Below are positions 1 through 8,875 of a DNA stretch of 64,000 bases, in pieces. The DNA is from an uncultured Verrucomicrobiota bacterium (GTDB lineage: Bacteria > Verrucomicrobiota > Verrucomicrobiia > Limisphaerales > UBA9464): the NCBI GenBank assembly GCA_903916195.1, contig CAIWVP010000034.1, positions 1 through 64,000 of the forward strand. The letters run 5' to 3'. The notes beneath the pieces are model-generated. The model was not told where the DNA came from, searched no databases, and saw only the letters and a program-made list of their open reading frames with translations. Each line of letters opens with the position of its first letter. Positions within the stretch are counted from its first letter, which is position 1. The position numbers were made by a program, and so were the translations under genes.

Positions 1-765
1 CATCACCACGGCGACCACGCCTACGGCAACCAGGTGTGGGCCGACGCCGGCGCGACCATCGTCGCCCACGAGGGCGTGCTCGCCGAGATGAAGCGCTTCG
101 AGACCGGGACCTTCGGCGGCGCGCCGGGCCGCTGGGAGGGCACCGCCAAGGACCGCCCCGACGTCGCCCGGTCGAAGCTCCGTCCGCCCACGTTGCTCTT
201 CCCGCGCCAACTGGTGTTCGACGACGGCGGACTGCGCGTCGAGCTCCACCACTTCGGCGTCGCACATACCCGCGGCGACGGCTTCGCGTGGCTGCCGAAC
301 GAGCGCGTCCTCTTCACCGGCGACGCCTGCGTGAACGGCCCCTACAACTTCATGGGCGACGGCGACACCGGCGAATGGGTGAAGACCTTGGAGACCGCCC
401 GCGCCCTGAAGCCGAAGTTCGTCTGCCCGGGCCACGGTCTCATGGGCGGGTCCGAGATCCTGGACAACCAGATCGCGTTCCTCCGCGCGCTGCGGACCGA
501 GGTGAAGAAACTCACCGACGCCGGCAAGACCTCCGTGGAGGCCAAGGCCGCGGTCGACACCATCAAAGCGGCGATCCAGAAGGACGAACGTATCGCGAAC
601 TACGTCGGCGGCATGTTCGCCTCGCAGGTGGAGAAGGTGTTCGTCGAGTTCGGCGGCAAGCCCTTCGAGTCCGCGCTCCGGCTCTCTCCCGAGTCCAGGG
701 AATCGCTCCGTGCCCGCGCCGCCGGCAAGCCGGACCGTTTCGCGGGCTTCGTGACCGGGCGCTGA
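1..765 (+). CDS. MBL-fold metallo-hydrolase, 5'-truncated by the window edge
   Basis: The frame is open from base 1 and lacks its start, so this is the C-terminal part of a metallo-beta-lactamase-fold protein. The first residues read HHHGDHAYGN, a match to the HxHxDH zinc-binding motif. Further metal-site elements follow in the usual order: a TGD motif after LFT (about residue 105) and a PGHG motif (about residue 145). The family hydrolyses esters, thioesters or similar bonds with a dinuclear metal centre, and the substrate cannot be told from this fragment. The C-terminal 100 residues are helical and without recognisable motifs. The ORF track starts at an internal ATG (34), but the conserved HxHxDH lies upstream of it, so that ATG is not the true start. 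The next gene follows on the same strand after about 80 nt. Confidence 0.85.
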   Translation, partial: HHHGDHAYGNQVWADAGATIVAHEGVLAEMKRFETGTFGGAPGRWEGTAKDRPDVARSKLRPPTLLFPRQLVFDDGGLRVELHHFGVAHTRGDGFAWLPNERVLFTGDACVNGPYNFMGDGDTGEWVKTLETARALKPKFVCPGHGLMGGSEILDNQIAFLRALRTEVKKLTDAGKTSVEAKAAVDTIKAAIQKDERIANYVGGMFASQVEKVFVEFGGKPFESALRLSPESRESLRARAAGKPDRFAGFVTGR

Positions 766-847
766 GGACGGTGCCGCCGCGTCGACGAGGGCGTCCGCGC
801 TCCGCGCGCCTACTTGCCTCGCTCGCGGGCCTCGGCACACTGCCCGC

Positions 848-3800
848 GTGTCACCTGCCCGCCGCATCTTGGCCCTTCTGCCTTTTGCCTTTTGCCTTCT
901 TCCCGCCCGCGCCGCCGACATCGGCGCGGTGAAGGACGCCGGTGCCGGCACCAACGGCTTCCGTCCGCTCGTCGCCGCCGACCGCACCGCCGTGCCGTTG
1001 CTCGCGCCGGCCAGCCACGAGGGCGAGGCGCGCATCAAGCAGTTCAAGCTGCTGCCCGGCATGAAGGTCGAGCTCTGGGCCGCGGAACCGATGCTCGCGA
1101 ACCCGGTCGCCTTCTCCGTCGACGAGCTCGGCCGCGTCTGGACCAGCGAGACGTACCGCTACCGCTCCAGCGTGCTCGATATCCGGCACTACATGTTCAT
1201 GCTGGAGGACGACCTGGCGTCGCGCAGCCTCGACGACCGGTTGAAGCAGATCCGGAAGTGGTTCGGGCCCGAAGGCGAGAAGGCGCTGAGCCAGGAGACC
1301 GAGGTGATCCGCATGGTCGAGGACACCGACCACGATGGAAAAGCCGACAAGTCGACGGTCATCGCCGACGGCCTGAACTCGCCGCTCGACGGCATCGCCA
1401 GCGGCATCCTCGTCCGGCGCGGACAGGTCTGGTTCACCGATATCCCGAGCGTGTGGAAGTTCTCGCCGCAGGTGGGCGGGCAGCTGGACAAGCCGATGTC
1501 CGTCGCGACCGCCGCGAACCCGGCGGCCCGCTTGGCCTCCTCGCCGCGGATGCACACGAACTACACCGCCGAGGCGCTGCTCACGGGGTTCGGCATCCGG
1601 TTCAGCTTCACCGGGCACGACCTGCACGGGCTGAAGTTCGGTCCGGACGGACGGCTCTATTTCTCCTGCGGAGACCGCGGCACGCATGTGGTCACCAAGG
1701 AAGGCAACGTCATCGACCTACCGGACGAGGGCGCGGTGTTCCGCTGCGAACTGGACGGCTCGAAGATGGAGGTCTTCGCCCGCGGCCTGCGCAATCCGCA
1801 GGAACTGGCCTTCGATGAATACGGCAATCTCTTCACCGGCGACAACGACTCCGACCAGGGCGACCGCGAGCGCTGGGAATACGTCGTCGAAGGCGGCGAC
1901 TACGGCTGGCGCGTCGGCTACCAGCACGCGCCGCTCGGCAACGCCGGGCCCTGGAACATGGAGCGCCTCTGGGTACCGCATTTCGAGGGACAGGCCGCCT
2001 ATATCATCCCGCCCATCGCGAACATCGCCGACGGCCCGAGCGGGTTGGTGCACAACTACGGCACCGGATTGCCCGCGTCGCTCGACCATCGGTTCCTGCT
2101 CGCCGACTTCAAGGGCACCAGCTCCAAGAGCGGCATCTACTCGCTGCTGAACCGTCCGAAAGGCGCCGGGTTCGAGCTGGTGGCGCACGACCCGTTCCTT
2201 TGGAACACGCTCGTGCCCGACGTCGATATCGGTCCCGACGGCGCGGTGTGGTTCGCCGATTGGCACGAAGGCTGGCCCAAGAGCAACAAGGGCCGGATCT
2301 ACCGCGCCTATTTCCCGGAGGCCATCGCCGACCCGGTGGTGAAGGAGACCGCGAAGCTGCTGGCCGCAGGCATGGAGAAGCGGCCCGACGACGAACTGTT
2401 CCGGTTGCTCGCGCACCGCGACATGCGCGTTCGGCAGGAAGCACAGTTCGAGCTGGCCGCACGCGGACCGAAGATGTTCCCGGGTCTGGAGAAGGTCGCT
2501 GCGGATCCGGCGAGCCCGCTGGCGCGGATCCACGCGATCTGGGCCTTGGCGCAGGTCGGCCGGCGGACCACCGAACCGGTCGCGCCCATGCTCCTCCGTC
2601 TGCGCAACGATCCCGACGTCGAGGTCCGCGTGCAGGTGGCGCGGGCCCTCGGCGACATCGGGCCCGGCGACGCACAGACCAGCGCGGCCGGCATCATGTT
2701 GTCCGACGCGAGCCCGCGCGTCCGCGCCTCCGCCGCGCTGAGCCTCGCCAAACTCGCGCCGTCGTTCCGCTACCGGCGCGGCATCGCGGCGGACGTGCTC
2801 CAGCGCTCCTTGCGTGAGGACTCGAAGGACCCGGTCCTTCGGCACGCCTACGCGATGGCGGTGGCCAGCTCGTATCCCGACAAGGTCTCCGACCAGTTCC
2901 CGACCCACCGCGCCGGCATCGCCCGCATCGTGACGCTGCTGGCCTATCGCCTCCGCGCCGACCCGAACGTCGCCCGCTTCCTCGCCGACCCCGATCCGTT
3001 GCTGATGCTCGAGGCCGCGCGCGCGATCAACGACGTGCCCATCACCAACGCGCTGCCCGCCCTCGCCGCCCTCGCCGAGCCCGCGCAGCTCGACGTGCTG
3101 CTGGGACAGTTCGCGTCCCTGAAGCCGGCCCCGGTCCCGGTGCCCGCGCCAGGTGCCATCCGCGACGTGCGCGCCGACCAGCCGCTGCCATGGGGCGATG
3201 CACCGCTTGATCAGCTCACCCCCATGCTTCTGCGCGTGGTGAACGCCAACTTCCGCGTCGGCACGCCGGAGGCCGCGCGTCGTCTCGCCGCCCTCGCCGC
3301 CCGGTCCGATCTATCGGACCTCGTCCGCACCGAGGCACTCTTCGCCTTGTTCCATTGGACCAAGCCGCCGGCCCGGGACCGTGTGGTAGGCGTGTTCCGG
3401 CCGCCGCAGGAGCGCCGGGACGATACTTCGAATCAAGCGCTCCGGTCCCTACTGGCCGGACTCCTGGATCCTGCCCGTACTCCGGAACGGGTGATGGTGG
3501 CCACCTGCGGATTCCTCAAGGACCTACCGCTCATAGAATCGGCGCCTCATCTCGAAGTTCTGATCGTGAACGAGAAGGCTTCGGGGGAGGCCAGGGCCGC
3601 GGCGCTCCGCCCCTGGGTGGCTGCCGACCACTTCAAAGCGATGGCGTCCAGCGATTCCGGCGCCGAAGGCCGGTTCCGCGAACGCGCTTCGCGGCTCCTC
3701 CGCTACGCCGCCGCACAAACCCACGAGAGCCTCCGCCTCGAGGCCTCGAAGCTCGACGCGGAGCTGGATCCCAACCATGCCACCGGCCCGCTCACCGAGA

Positions 3801-4480
3801 AGCTCAGGTCCGGTTCGCTCACCGAGCAGCAGTCCGCCTTCACCTCGCTCGGCGACCTCAAGTCCGACGCGGCGGACGCCGTCCTCGCTGAATGGCTCGA
3901 CAAGCTCATGAAGCGCGAGGTCGCCAACGAGGTGATGCTCGACCTCGTCGAGGCCGCCGCCAAACGCAGCGCCGTCGCGGTGAAGTCGCGTCTCGAGGCC
4001 TACGCCAAGTGGAAGCTGCCGCAGGACCATCTCACGCCTTATCGTGAGACGTTGTCGGGTGGGGACGCGGCGCGCGGCAAAAAGATCTTCTACGAGAACG
4101 TCGCCGCGGCCTGCACCCGCTGCCATCACCTCGGCACCGACGGCGGCGGCAACGCCGGGCCGGTGCTCGACGGCATCGCGTCGCGCCAGACCCGCGAGTA
4201 TCTTCTGGAGAGCATCGTGTCCCCGAACCAGCAGATCGTGCAGGGCTTCGAGAGCGCGACGCTGACGCTGAAAAACGGCGCGAACCACGCCGGCGTCGTG
4301 AAATCCGAGACGGACTCCGAGGTCACCCTCCTCTCGCCCGAGGACGGCGACGTGAAGGTCAAGAAGTCGGACATCGCCACGCGCGAAAAGGGCCTGAGCG
4401 GGATGCCCGAGGGCCTCGTCCAACTGCTCACGCGCCAGGAGTTGCGCGATTTGGTCGAGTTCCTCGGGACGCTTAAATGA
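848..4480 (+). CDS. PVC-type membrane-bound dehydrogenase / HEAT / c-type cytochrome protein
   Basis: This exported protein of 1210 residues starts at GTG and has a clear signal peptide (ALLPFAFCLLPARA). Residues 60-480 form a beta-propeller of the glucose/sorbosone-dehydrogenase type with many GPDG and GD repeats. Residues 520-1040 are an alpha-helical HEAT-repeat array (VRVQVARALGDIG and similar units). The C-terminus (about 1075-1210) carries a CTRCHH haem c attachment site followed by the conserved GPxLxGIASRQTREYLLESI block of PVC haem-binding domains. Such proteins are abundant in Planctomycetes and Verrucomicrobia and are thought to take part in periplasmic oxidation of sugars, with electrons passed to the haem; the substrate is unknown. 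No partner gene of the same pathway lies next to it. The signal-peptide codons contain a 7-nt tandem repeat (separate entry). Confidence 0.9.
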   Translation: MSPARRILALLPFAFCLLPARAADIGAVKDAGAGTNGFRPLVAADRTAVPLLAPASHEGEARIKQFKLLPGMKVELWAAEPMLANPVAFSVDELGRVWTSETYRYRSSVLDIRHYMFMLEDDLASRSLDDRLKQIRKWFGPEGEKALSQETEVIRMVEDTDHDGKADKSTVIADGLNSPLDGIASGILVRRGQVWFTDIPSVWKFSPQVGGQLDKPMSVATAANPAARLASSPRMHTNYTAEALLTGFGIRFSFTGHDLHGLKFGPDGRLYFSCGDRGTHVVTKEGNVIDLPDEGAVFRCELDGSKMEVFARGLRNPQELAFDEYGNLFTGDNDSDQGDRERWEYVVEGGDYGWRVGYQHAPLGNAGPWNMERLWVPHFEGQAAYIIPPIANIADGPSGLVHNYGTGLPASLDHRFLLADFKGTSSKSGIYSLLNRPKGAGFELVAHDPFLWNTLVPDVDIGPDGAVWFADWHEGWPKSNKGRIYRAYFPEAIADPVVKETAKLLAAGMEKRPDDELFRLLAHRDMRVRQEAQFELAARGPKMFPGLEKVAADPASPLARIHAIWALAQVGRRTTEPVAPMLLRLRNDPDVEVRVQVARALGDIGPGDAQTSAAGIMLSDASPRVRASAALSLAKLAPSFRYRRGIAADVLQRSLREDSKDPVLRHAYAMAVASSYPDKVSDQFPTHRAGIARIVTLLAYRLRADPNVARFLADPDPLLMLEAARAINDVPITNALPALAALAEPAQLDVLLGQFASLKPAPVPVPAPGAIRDVRADQPLPWGDAPLDQLTPMLLRVVNANFRVGTPEAARRLAALAARSDLSDLVRTEALFALFHWTKPPARDRVVGVFRPPQERRDDTSNQALRSLLAGLLDPARTPERVMVATCGFLKDLPLIESAPHLEVLIVNEKASGEARAAALRPWVAADHFKAMASSDSGAEGRFRERASRLLRYAAAQTHESLRLEASKLDAELDPNHATGPLTEKLRSGSLTEQQSAFTSLGDLKSDAADAVLAEWLDKLMKREVANEVMLDLVEAAAKRSAVAVKSRLEAYAKWKLPQDHLTPYRETLSGGDAARGKKIFYENVAAACTRCHHLGTDGGGNAGPVLDGIASRQTREYLLESIVSPNQQIVQGFESATLTLKNGANHAGVVKSETDSEVTLLSPEDGDVKVKKSDIATREKGLSGMPEGLVQLLTRQELRDLVEFLGTLK
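874..901 (+). repeat. Heptanucleotide tandem repeat CCTTYTK x4
   Basis: Four consecutive 7-nt units (CCTTCTG, CCTTTTG, CCTTTTG, CCTTCTT) lie inside the region coding for the signal peptide of the PVC cytochrome protein. Because 7 is not a multiple of 3, gain or loss of a unit would shift the frame close to the start. A comparable heptad array precedes the dehydratase gene at 20.05 kb. Confidence 0.85.
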
Positions 4481-4574
4481 GCCGACGGGCCCTATCATCG
4501 CGGGCCAGCCGTCCAAGTCGGCGGTTGAACAACCTCGGGGTTCGTGTAGTCCTCAAGTCAGCACGATCATCTGC

Positions 4575-4865
4575 ATGAAACCTCGCCTGATCCTCACTTC
4601 CTTCGCAGCAGCGCTCTTGGTCCTGACCGGTTGCGACAAGTCGGACAGCACCGCGCCGTCGGCCTCTGCCGTCCCGGCGACCGCCGCAGGCGTGAAGCCT
4701 TATCCGCTGACCGTCTGCCCGGTCTCCGACGAGAAACTCGGCTCGATGGGCGATCCCGTGGTGTTCGTCCACGCCGGCCAAGAGATCAAGCTCTGCTGCA
4801 AGAACTGCCGCAAGGACTTCGACGCCTCCCCCGCCAAGTACATAGCGAAGCTGACGGCGAAATGA
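4575..4865 (+). CDS. YHS-like metal-binding lipoprotein 1 of the efflux operon
   Basis: This small lipoprotein of 96 residues has a signal peptide ending in a lipobox (LVLTGC), so it is probably anchored to a membrane through its Cys. The mature part is one YHS/TRASH-like unit: KPYPLTVCPVSDEKLG, a PVVFVHAGQEIKLCC strand and a CKNCRKDFD turn ending in PAKY. The three Cys clusters (CPVS, CC, NC) fit binding of a soft metal such as copper. It is the first of three paralogues in the CusCBA-like operon; the others are at 4895-5146 and 8876-9190. By position it may act as a periplasmic metal scavenger or chaperone feeding the pump, which is inference. The start is preceded by CTGC with no Shine-Dalgarno sequence. 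Confidence 0.8.
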   Translation: MKPRLILTSFAAALLVLTGCDKSDSTAPSASAVPATAAGVKPYPLTVCPVSDEKLGSMGDPVVFVHAGQEIKLCCKNCRKDFDASPAKYIAKLTAK

Positions 4866-4894
4866 TCTTCCCCGAGCCACACCCTGCACCGTCC

Positions 4895-5146
4895 ATGAAG
4901 AACGTCTTCTTGCCCCTCGCCGTCGTGGCCTTGTTAGCCGGTTGCGCCAGCTACAGCGACAAGCCTTCGGCGTCCGCCAAGCCATATCCGCTCAACACCT
5001 GCATCGTCTCGGGCGACAAGTTCGACCATGGCAATCCGGTCGTGCGGATCGTGAACGGTCAGGAAGTGAAGCTCTGCTGCAAGGATTGCTTGAAAGACTT
5101 CGACAAGGATCCGGTGAAATATTTGACGAAGCTCGACGCGAAGTGA
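4895..5146 (+). CDS. YHS-like metal-binding lipoprotein 2 of the efflux operon
   Basis: This is the second lipoprotein of the family, 83 residues, with lipobox LLAGC followed directly by the YHS-like unit (KPYPLNTCIVSGDKF, GQEVKLCCKDCLKDFD, PVKY). It keeps all five Cys of the domain but differs from copies 1 and 3 in the middle (FDHGNPVVRIVNG instead of LGxMGxPVVFVHxG). The ORF track shows this frame only inside a longer ORF (4631-5146). I chose the ATG at 4895 because the signal peptide starts there. It lies 29 nt after copy 1 and just before a Cys-rich small gene, and is probably co-transcribed. The divergence may mean a different metal affinity or partner. Confidence 0.8.
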   Translation: MKNVFLPLAVVALLAGCASYSDKPSASAKPYPLNTCIVSGDKFDHGNPVVRIVNGQEVKLCCKDCLKDFDKDPVKYLTKLDAK

Positions 5147-5173
5147 CCTTTTGGATGTCCGCCCGCTGATCCT

Positions 5174-5542
5174 ATGAAACGAACCTGCGCCCTCCTGATG
5201 AGCTTCGTGCTCCTTGTGGCGCTGTTCTATCCCGGTGTCGCCCGTTGCGCGGCGGGCGTCGACCGTTCCGCCGTGGCCGCCAAGCATGGCTGCTGCGCTC
5301 CATCCCAGTTCGCCTGCTCCGCTCCTTGCTGTGCGGATCGCTCCGCCGCTCCGCACGACCGCTCGACCCCGACGCCGGCCACCGACCACGGTCCCCGCGT
5401 CACTCCGCTCGCCTTGCTCGCCGCTCTCTGGACGCTCCCGGCGCCTGCCGCTCTTCCCGCGTCCTTCTCCGCGCCGTCCCCCGACGCGGTCCCGGCACCG
5501 GTTCTCCCGCTTTTCTTGCGGGATGCCGCGCTGCTGATCTGA
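5174..5542 (+). CDS. Cys-rich exported small protein upstream of the efflux outer-membrane gene
   Basis: This 122-residue protein is not recognised as a named family. It begins with a hydrophobic signal-like segment (LLMSFVLLVALFYPGVARC), then has a Cys/His-rich stretch with GCCAP, FACSAPCC and several Asp/His residues, and then a hydrophobic Ala/Leu/Pro-rich segment. The composition fits a metal-binding exported or membrane protein. Small proteins of this kind are commonly placed just before the TolC-like gene of copper efflux operons. The start shares a 12-nt context, TGATCCTATGAA, with the adaptor gene at 7023, which supports translation in the same operon. Function is unknown; metal sensing or sequestration is inferred only from composition and position. 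Confidence 0.65.
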   Translation: MKRTCALLMSFVLLVALFYPGVARCAAGVDRSAVAAKHGCCAPSQFACSAPCCADRSAAPHDRSTPTPATDHGPRVTPLALLAALWTLPAPAALPASFSAPSPDAVPAPVLPLFLRDAALLI

Positions 5543-5659
5543 CCCGACCCTGCTCCGCGCACCCGGTGTGCCCATCGATGGCGCCCGTGTGCCTCGCTGT
5601 CGTCGCCCGTCGTCCAGGTCCTTGTCCGGTCGTCCGTCTTTCACCTCCTTTCCCGTCCC

Positions 5660-7018
5660 ATGAGAACGCGTGTCTCGTCCGCGTCGGCTGGCTTGCTCGC
5701 CGCCCTCCTGTGCGTCGCCGTGTCGGCCGATGCACCGGCGGCCTCCCATCATGCCGTGCCGTCCGAGGGCGCCGCCGTGGTCGGTCCGGCCTTGCTGGAC
5801 CGCTACGCGGAAGCGCTGCGGGCACATCATCCGGCGGTGGCCGCTGTGGCGGCGCGGACCGAAGCGGCCGAGCTCGCCCTCGCCGGCACACGTCGGTTCG
5901 CGGACCCGACCTTCCGCTTGGGTGGCGGCCTGTTCGACGAACGGAACATGTCGGCCCGAGAAGAGGGCAACCTGGGCTACGGCATGGAGCAGAAGCTGCC
6001 CTTGCTCGGGAAGGAGCAGGCGGCCCGGTCGTCCGCGCGGGCCGAAGCGGAGGCCGCCGCGACCCGCGCCGAGGTGCGGTTCCAGGGCCTCCGCCGATCG
6101 CTCGCCCGGGCCCTGCACGCCGCGGCGCTCGCGGAGGAGACCGTCCGGCTCGGCCGCGAGGACCTGGCCTGGCTGGACACGACGGTGACCGCGGCCGAGG
6201 CCCGATATGCCGGCGGGACGGCCTCGCAGTTCGAGTTGCTCCGCGTCCAGAACGAGCGCTCGAAACGGGCGAACCAGCTCGCCAACGACGAGCGCCGGCG
6301 CGACGCGGCCCGGGCGTTGGTGAACCACGCGCTGGGACGCGACCCTCTCGTGCCGTTGCCGGACCTCGTGCTGCCGCCGGTCGCCGGCGAGTTGGTCGGG
6401 TCGGACGCGTTGGTCGAGCGCGCCGTGCGCAACGCGCCGGACCTGCGCGTGCTCGCCCGCGAACGCCGCGTCGCCGAGGCGTCGGTCGAGGTCGCCCGGC
6501 GTTCGCAGCGGCCGGACATCGCGCTCGGCGTGGAAGGACGGCAGTTCGCCGGCGACGGCGGGTTCCGCAACGGCACCTTCACCGTCAGCTTGAGCCTTCC
6601 TTGGTTCAACCGCGCCAACTACCGCCGTGATCTCGACCGGGAACGCGCGAAGCTCCGCGCCGCCGAAGCGGACCACGCCGATGCCGCGGTGTCGGTGCGC
6701 AACGAGGTCCATCATCTCCTGGTCGAGACCGAGACGGCGCGCCGCGAGGCCCTTCTCTATCGCGACGACGTGGCGCCGCGGTCCGGCCAGGCGCTGGCCG
6801 CCGCGCACGCCGCCTGGTCCGGCGGCAAGGGCATGATGAACGACGTGCTCGAGGCCCGCCGCATGCGGGTCGAGGCGAAGCTCATGCTCGCCCGCGCGGT
6901 CGCGGCACAGCAGGACATGCTGAGCGACCTGTCCTTCGTCTGCGGCGTGGCCGACATCACCGCGCCCGATGTCGCACCCCTTTCCGCCGGTCCAGCAGCG
7001 ATGCCCGCCCAACCTTGA
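5660..7018 (+). CDS. TolC/CusC-type outer-membrane efflux protein
   Basis: The 452-residue protein has an N-terminal signal sequence (AGLLAALLCVAVSADAPA) and two outer-membrane-efflux (OEP) repeats rich in long amphipathic helices. Typical elements are ALRAHHPAVAAVAARTEAAE near the start, YAGGTASQFELLRVQNERS in the first helical hairpin, and SLSLPWFNRANYRRD at the start of the second half. It would form the outer-membrane exit duct of the tripartite pump encoded next. The adaptor gene starts 5 nt after its stop, indicating translational coupling. It is shorter than E. coli TolC but usual for metal-efflux OEPs of this phylum. It probably works with the adaptor (7023-8807) and the RND pump (9290-12574). 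Confidence 0.87.
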   Translation: MRTRVSSASAGLLAALLCVAVSADAPAASHHAVPSEGAAVVGPALLDRYAEALRAHHPAVAAVAARTEAAELALAGTRRFADPTFRLGGGLFDERNMSAREEGNLGYGMEQKLPLLGKEQAARSSARAEAEAAATRAEVRFQGLRRSLARALHAAALAEETVRLGREDLAWLDTTVTAAEARYAGGTASQFELLRVQNERSKRANQLANDERRRDAARALVNHALGRDPLVPLPDLVLPPVAGELVGSDALVERAVRNAPDLRVLARERRVAEASVEVARRSQRPDIALGVEGRQFAGDGGFRNGTFTVSLSLPWFNRANYRRDLDRERAKLRAAEADHADAAVSVRNEVHHLLVETETARREALLYRDDVAPRSGQALAAAHAAWSGGKGMMNDVLEARRMRVEAKLMLARAVAAQQDMLSDLSFVCGVADITAPDVAPLSAGPAAMPAQP

Positions 7019-7022
7019 TCCT

Positions 7023-8807
7023 ATGAAGCTCCTCCTTCCCATCGTGGCCGCCGCCGTCGTGGCCGGCGCCATCGGTTGGTTCGCGCGCCCGCATCTGTCG
7101 CCGGGGGGCGGGCGTCCCGTCGCCGGACCCTCCGACGACGCTCCGGGCACCCGCCGGATCCTCTACTACCAATCGCCGATGCATCCATGGGTCCGCTCCG
7201 ACCAGCCGGGCAGATGCACGGTGTGCGGCATGGACCTCGTGCCGGTCCGCGAAGGCGAGGCGCCCGCCGTCGACGGACTGGTCACGCTCGGATCGAACGC
7301 CGTCACGGTCGTGGGCGTGCAGACCGAGGCGGTCCGCCGCCAACCGCTCGTGCGGACGCTCCGCTTCGCCGGCACGATCGACGACGACGACTCGCGGCAC
7401 CGCATCCTCGGCGCCTACCTCGACGGCCGCATCGAGGAGCTCTTCGTGAACAACGAGGGCGCGGAGATCGTCGCCGGCCAGCGCCTCGCGCGCTTCTACA
7501 GCCCGATGCTCCTGACCGCGGTGCGCGAATACGTGGCGCTCCGCAAGGACGCCTCGGCGGCGGGCGGTCCGCTGCTGCTCTCCGGCGCGGCGACCCGACT
7601 GCGGCAGCTGGGCCTGACCGACGCGCAGGTCCTGTCGTTGCCGACGACGTTCCGCGAGACCGACCTCGCGGTGGACATCTTGGCGCCGATGAGCGGCACG
7701 GTGGTGAAACGCACCGTGTACGCCGGACAGCACGTGAAGGAAGGCGAACCATTGTTCGAGCTCGGGGACTTCACGACGATGTGGTTCAAGTTCGACGCCT
7801 ACGAACGCGACCTCGCGTGGCTCAGGCCGGGCCAAGCGGTCGAGATCACCACGGCGGCCCTGCCCGGACGCGTCTTCACCAACGCGGTGGCGTTCATCGA
7901 TCCGAACGTCGACGCGGTGACCCGTAGCGCGAAGGTCCGCGTCGAGATCCCCAACCCGTCCTCGACGGTCGAGGGCCGCGCGGAACGGCTCTTCCGCCAC
8001 CGCCTCTTCGCCGATGCGCGGGTACGGACGGTCGCGCCCGATGCGCTGTGCCTTCCGCGCACCGCCGTGCTCTCGACCGGCGGCGCGCCCGTCGCCTACG
8101 TCGAACGTGCGCCGGGTCACTATGAGGCACGTGCGCTGCGCCTCGGCCGCATCGGCGACGAGGTGGTCGAGGTGACCGCCGGTCTGGCCGAAGGCGAACG
8201 CGTGGTGACGCAGGGCAACCTGCTCCTCGATTCGCAGAGCCAGATCGCCGGCGTACCGCGTCCAGAAGATCCCGCGGGCGATGACGCCGGCCCGGTCGCG
8301 TCGCCGCAGGCCAAGCCCGCCCCGGCCGCTCCGGTCGGCGGTCCGAGCGGCGGCGTGATCGCTCCCGGGGCGCAACGCGCGGTGCGTGACTTTCTCAAGG
8401 CCGCGGACGCGGTGCGCGAGGCGTTGGCGGCGGACGACCTGACGCGCTTCAACGTCGCCGCGGCGGCGTTGCATCCGGTCGTCGGTGCGCTGCCGGACAT
8501 CGGCGCGCTCCCCGCGTTGGCCCGCGCCGGGAAGGCCGCGCATCTGCCGGAGGCCAAGGACCTCCCGTCGGCGCGGAAGTCGTTCTATCCGCTCAGCACG
8601 GATCTGGTGGAGGTCGTCCGCGGCCTCCGAGGGATGCCGGATATCGCCGCGGCATCCGCCGACGTGACCCTCTACCAGTGCCCGATGGTGAAGCGCGCCT
8701 TCCCCGGGGCGCCGAAGACCGCCTCGTGGATCCAGCTCGGCGGGCCGGTGCGCAACCCGTGGTTCGGCGCCGACATGATCGATTGCGGCACCGAGCTAGG
8801 ACGATGA
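7023..8807 (+). CDS. CusB-type efflux RND periplasmic adaptor with HMBD and DUF3347 domains
   Basis: This 594-residue membrane-fusion protein has an N-terminal membrane anchor (LLLPIVAAAVVAGAIGWFA), then a heavy-metal-binding domain at about 45-80 (YYQSPMHPW ... CTVCGMDLVP). The adaptor core follows, with lipoyl/barrel blocks such as GRIEELFVNNEG and DILAPMSGTVVKRTVYAGQHV. The C-terminal 150 residues resemble DUF3347, with a second YQCPM motif and PWFGADMIDCG at the end. The adaptor links the inner-membrane pump to the outer-membrane duct and, in CusB, hands metal to the pump. The ATG at 7023 is chosen over the ORF-track start (6969) because it follows the OEP stop directly and begins the anchor. 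Two separate metal-binding modules suggest copper/silver handling. Confidence 0.88.
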   Translation: MKLLLPIVAAAVVAGAIGWFARPHLSPGGGRPVAGPSDDAPGTRRILYYQSPMHPWVRSDQPGRCTVCGMDLVPVREGEAPAVDGLVTLGSNAVTVVGVQTEAVRRQPLVRTLRFAGTIDDDDSRHRILGAYLDGRIEELFVNNEGAEIVAGQRLARFYSPMLLTAVREYVALRKDASAAGGPLLLSGAATRLRQLGLTDAQVLSLPTTFRETDLAVDILAPMSGTVVKRTVYAGQHVKEGEPLFELGDFTTMWFKFDAYERDLAWLRPGQAVEITTAALPGRVFTNAVAFIDPNVDAVTRSAKVRVEIPNPSSTVEGRAERLFRHRLFADARVRTVAPDALCLPRTAVLSTGGAPVAYVERAPGHYEARALRLGRIGDEVVEVTAGLAEGERVVTQGNLLLDSQSQIAGVPRPEDPAGDDAGPVASPQAKPAPAAPVGGPSGGVIAPGAQRAVRDFLKAADAVREALAADDLTRFNVAAAALHPVVGALPDIGALPALARAGKAAHLPEAKDLPSARKSFYPLSTDLVEVVRGLRGMPDIAAASADVTLYQCPMVKRAFPGAPKTASWIQLGGPVRNPWFGADMIDCGTELGR

Positions 8808-8875
8808 CCCCTATTTCCCGTGGCGGTGCGTGGGACGCCGCGGGCTCCAAACCAATCCACGCGAGGAGAAACAAG

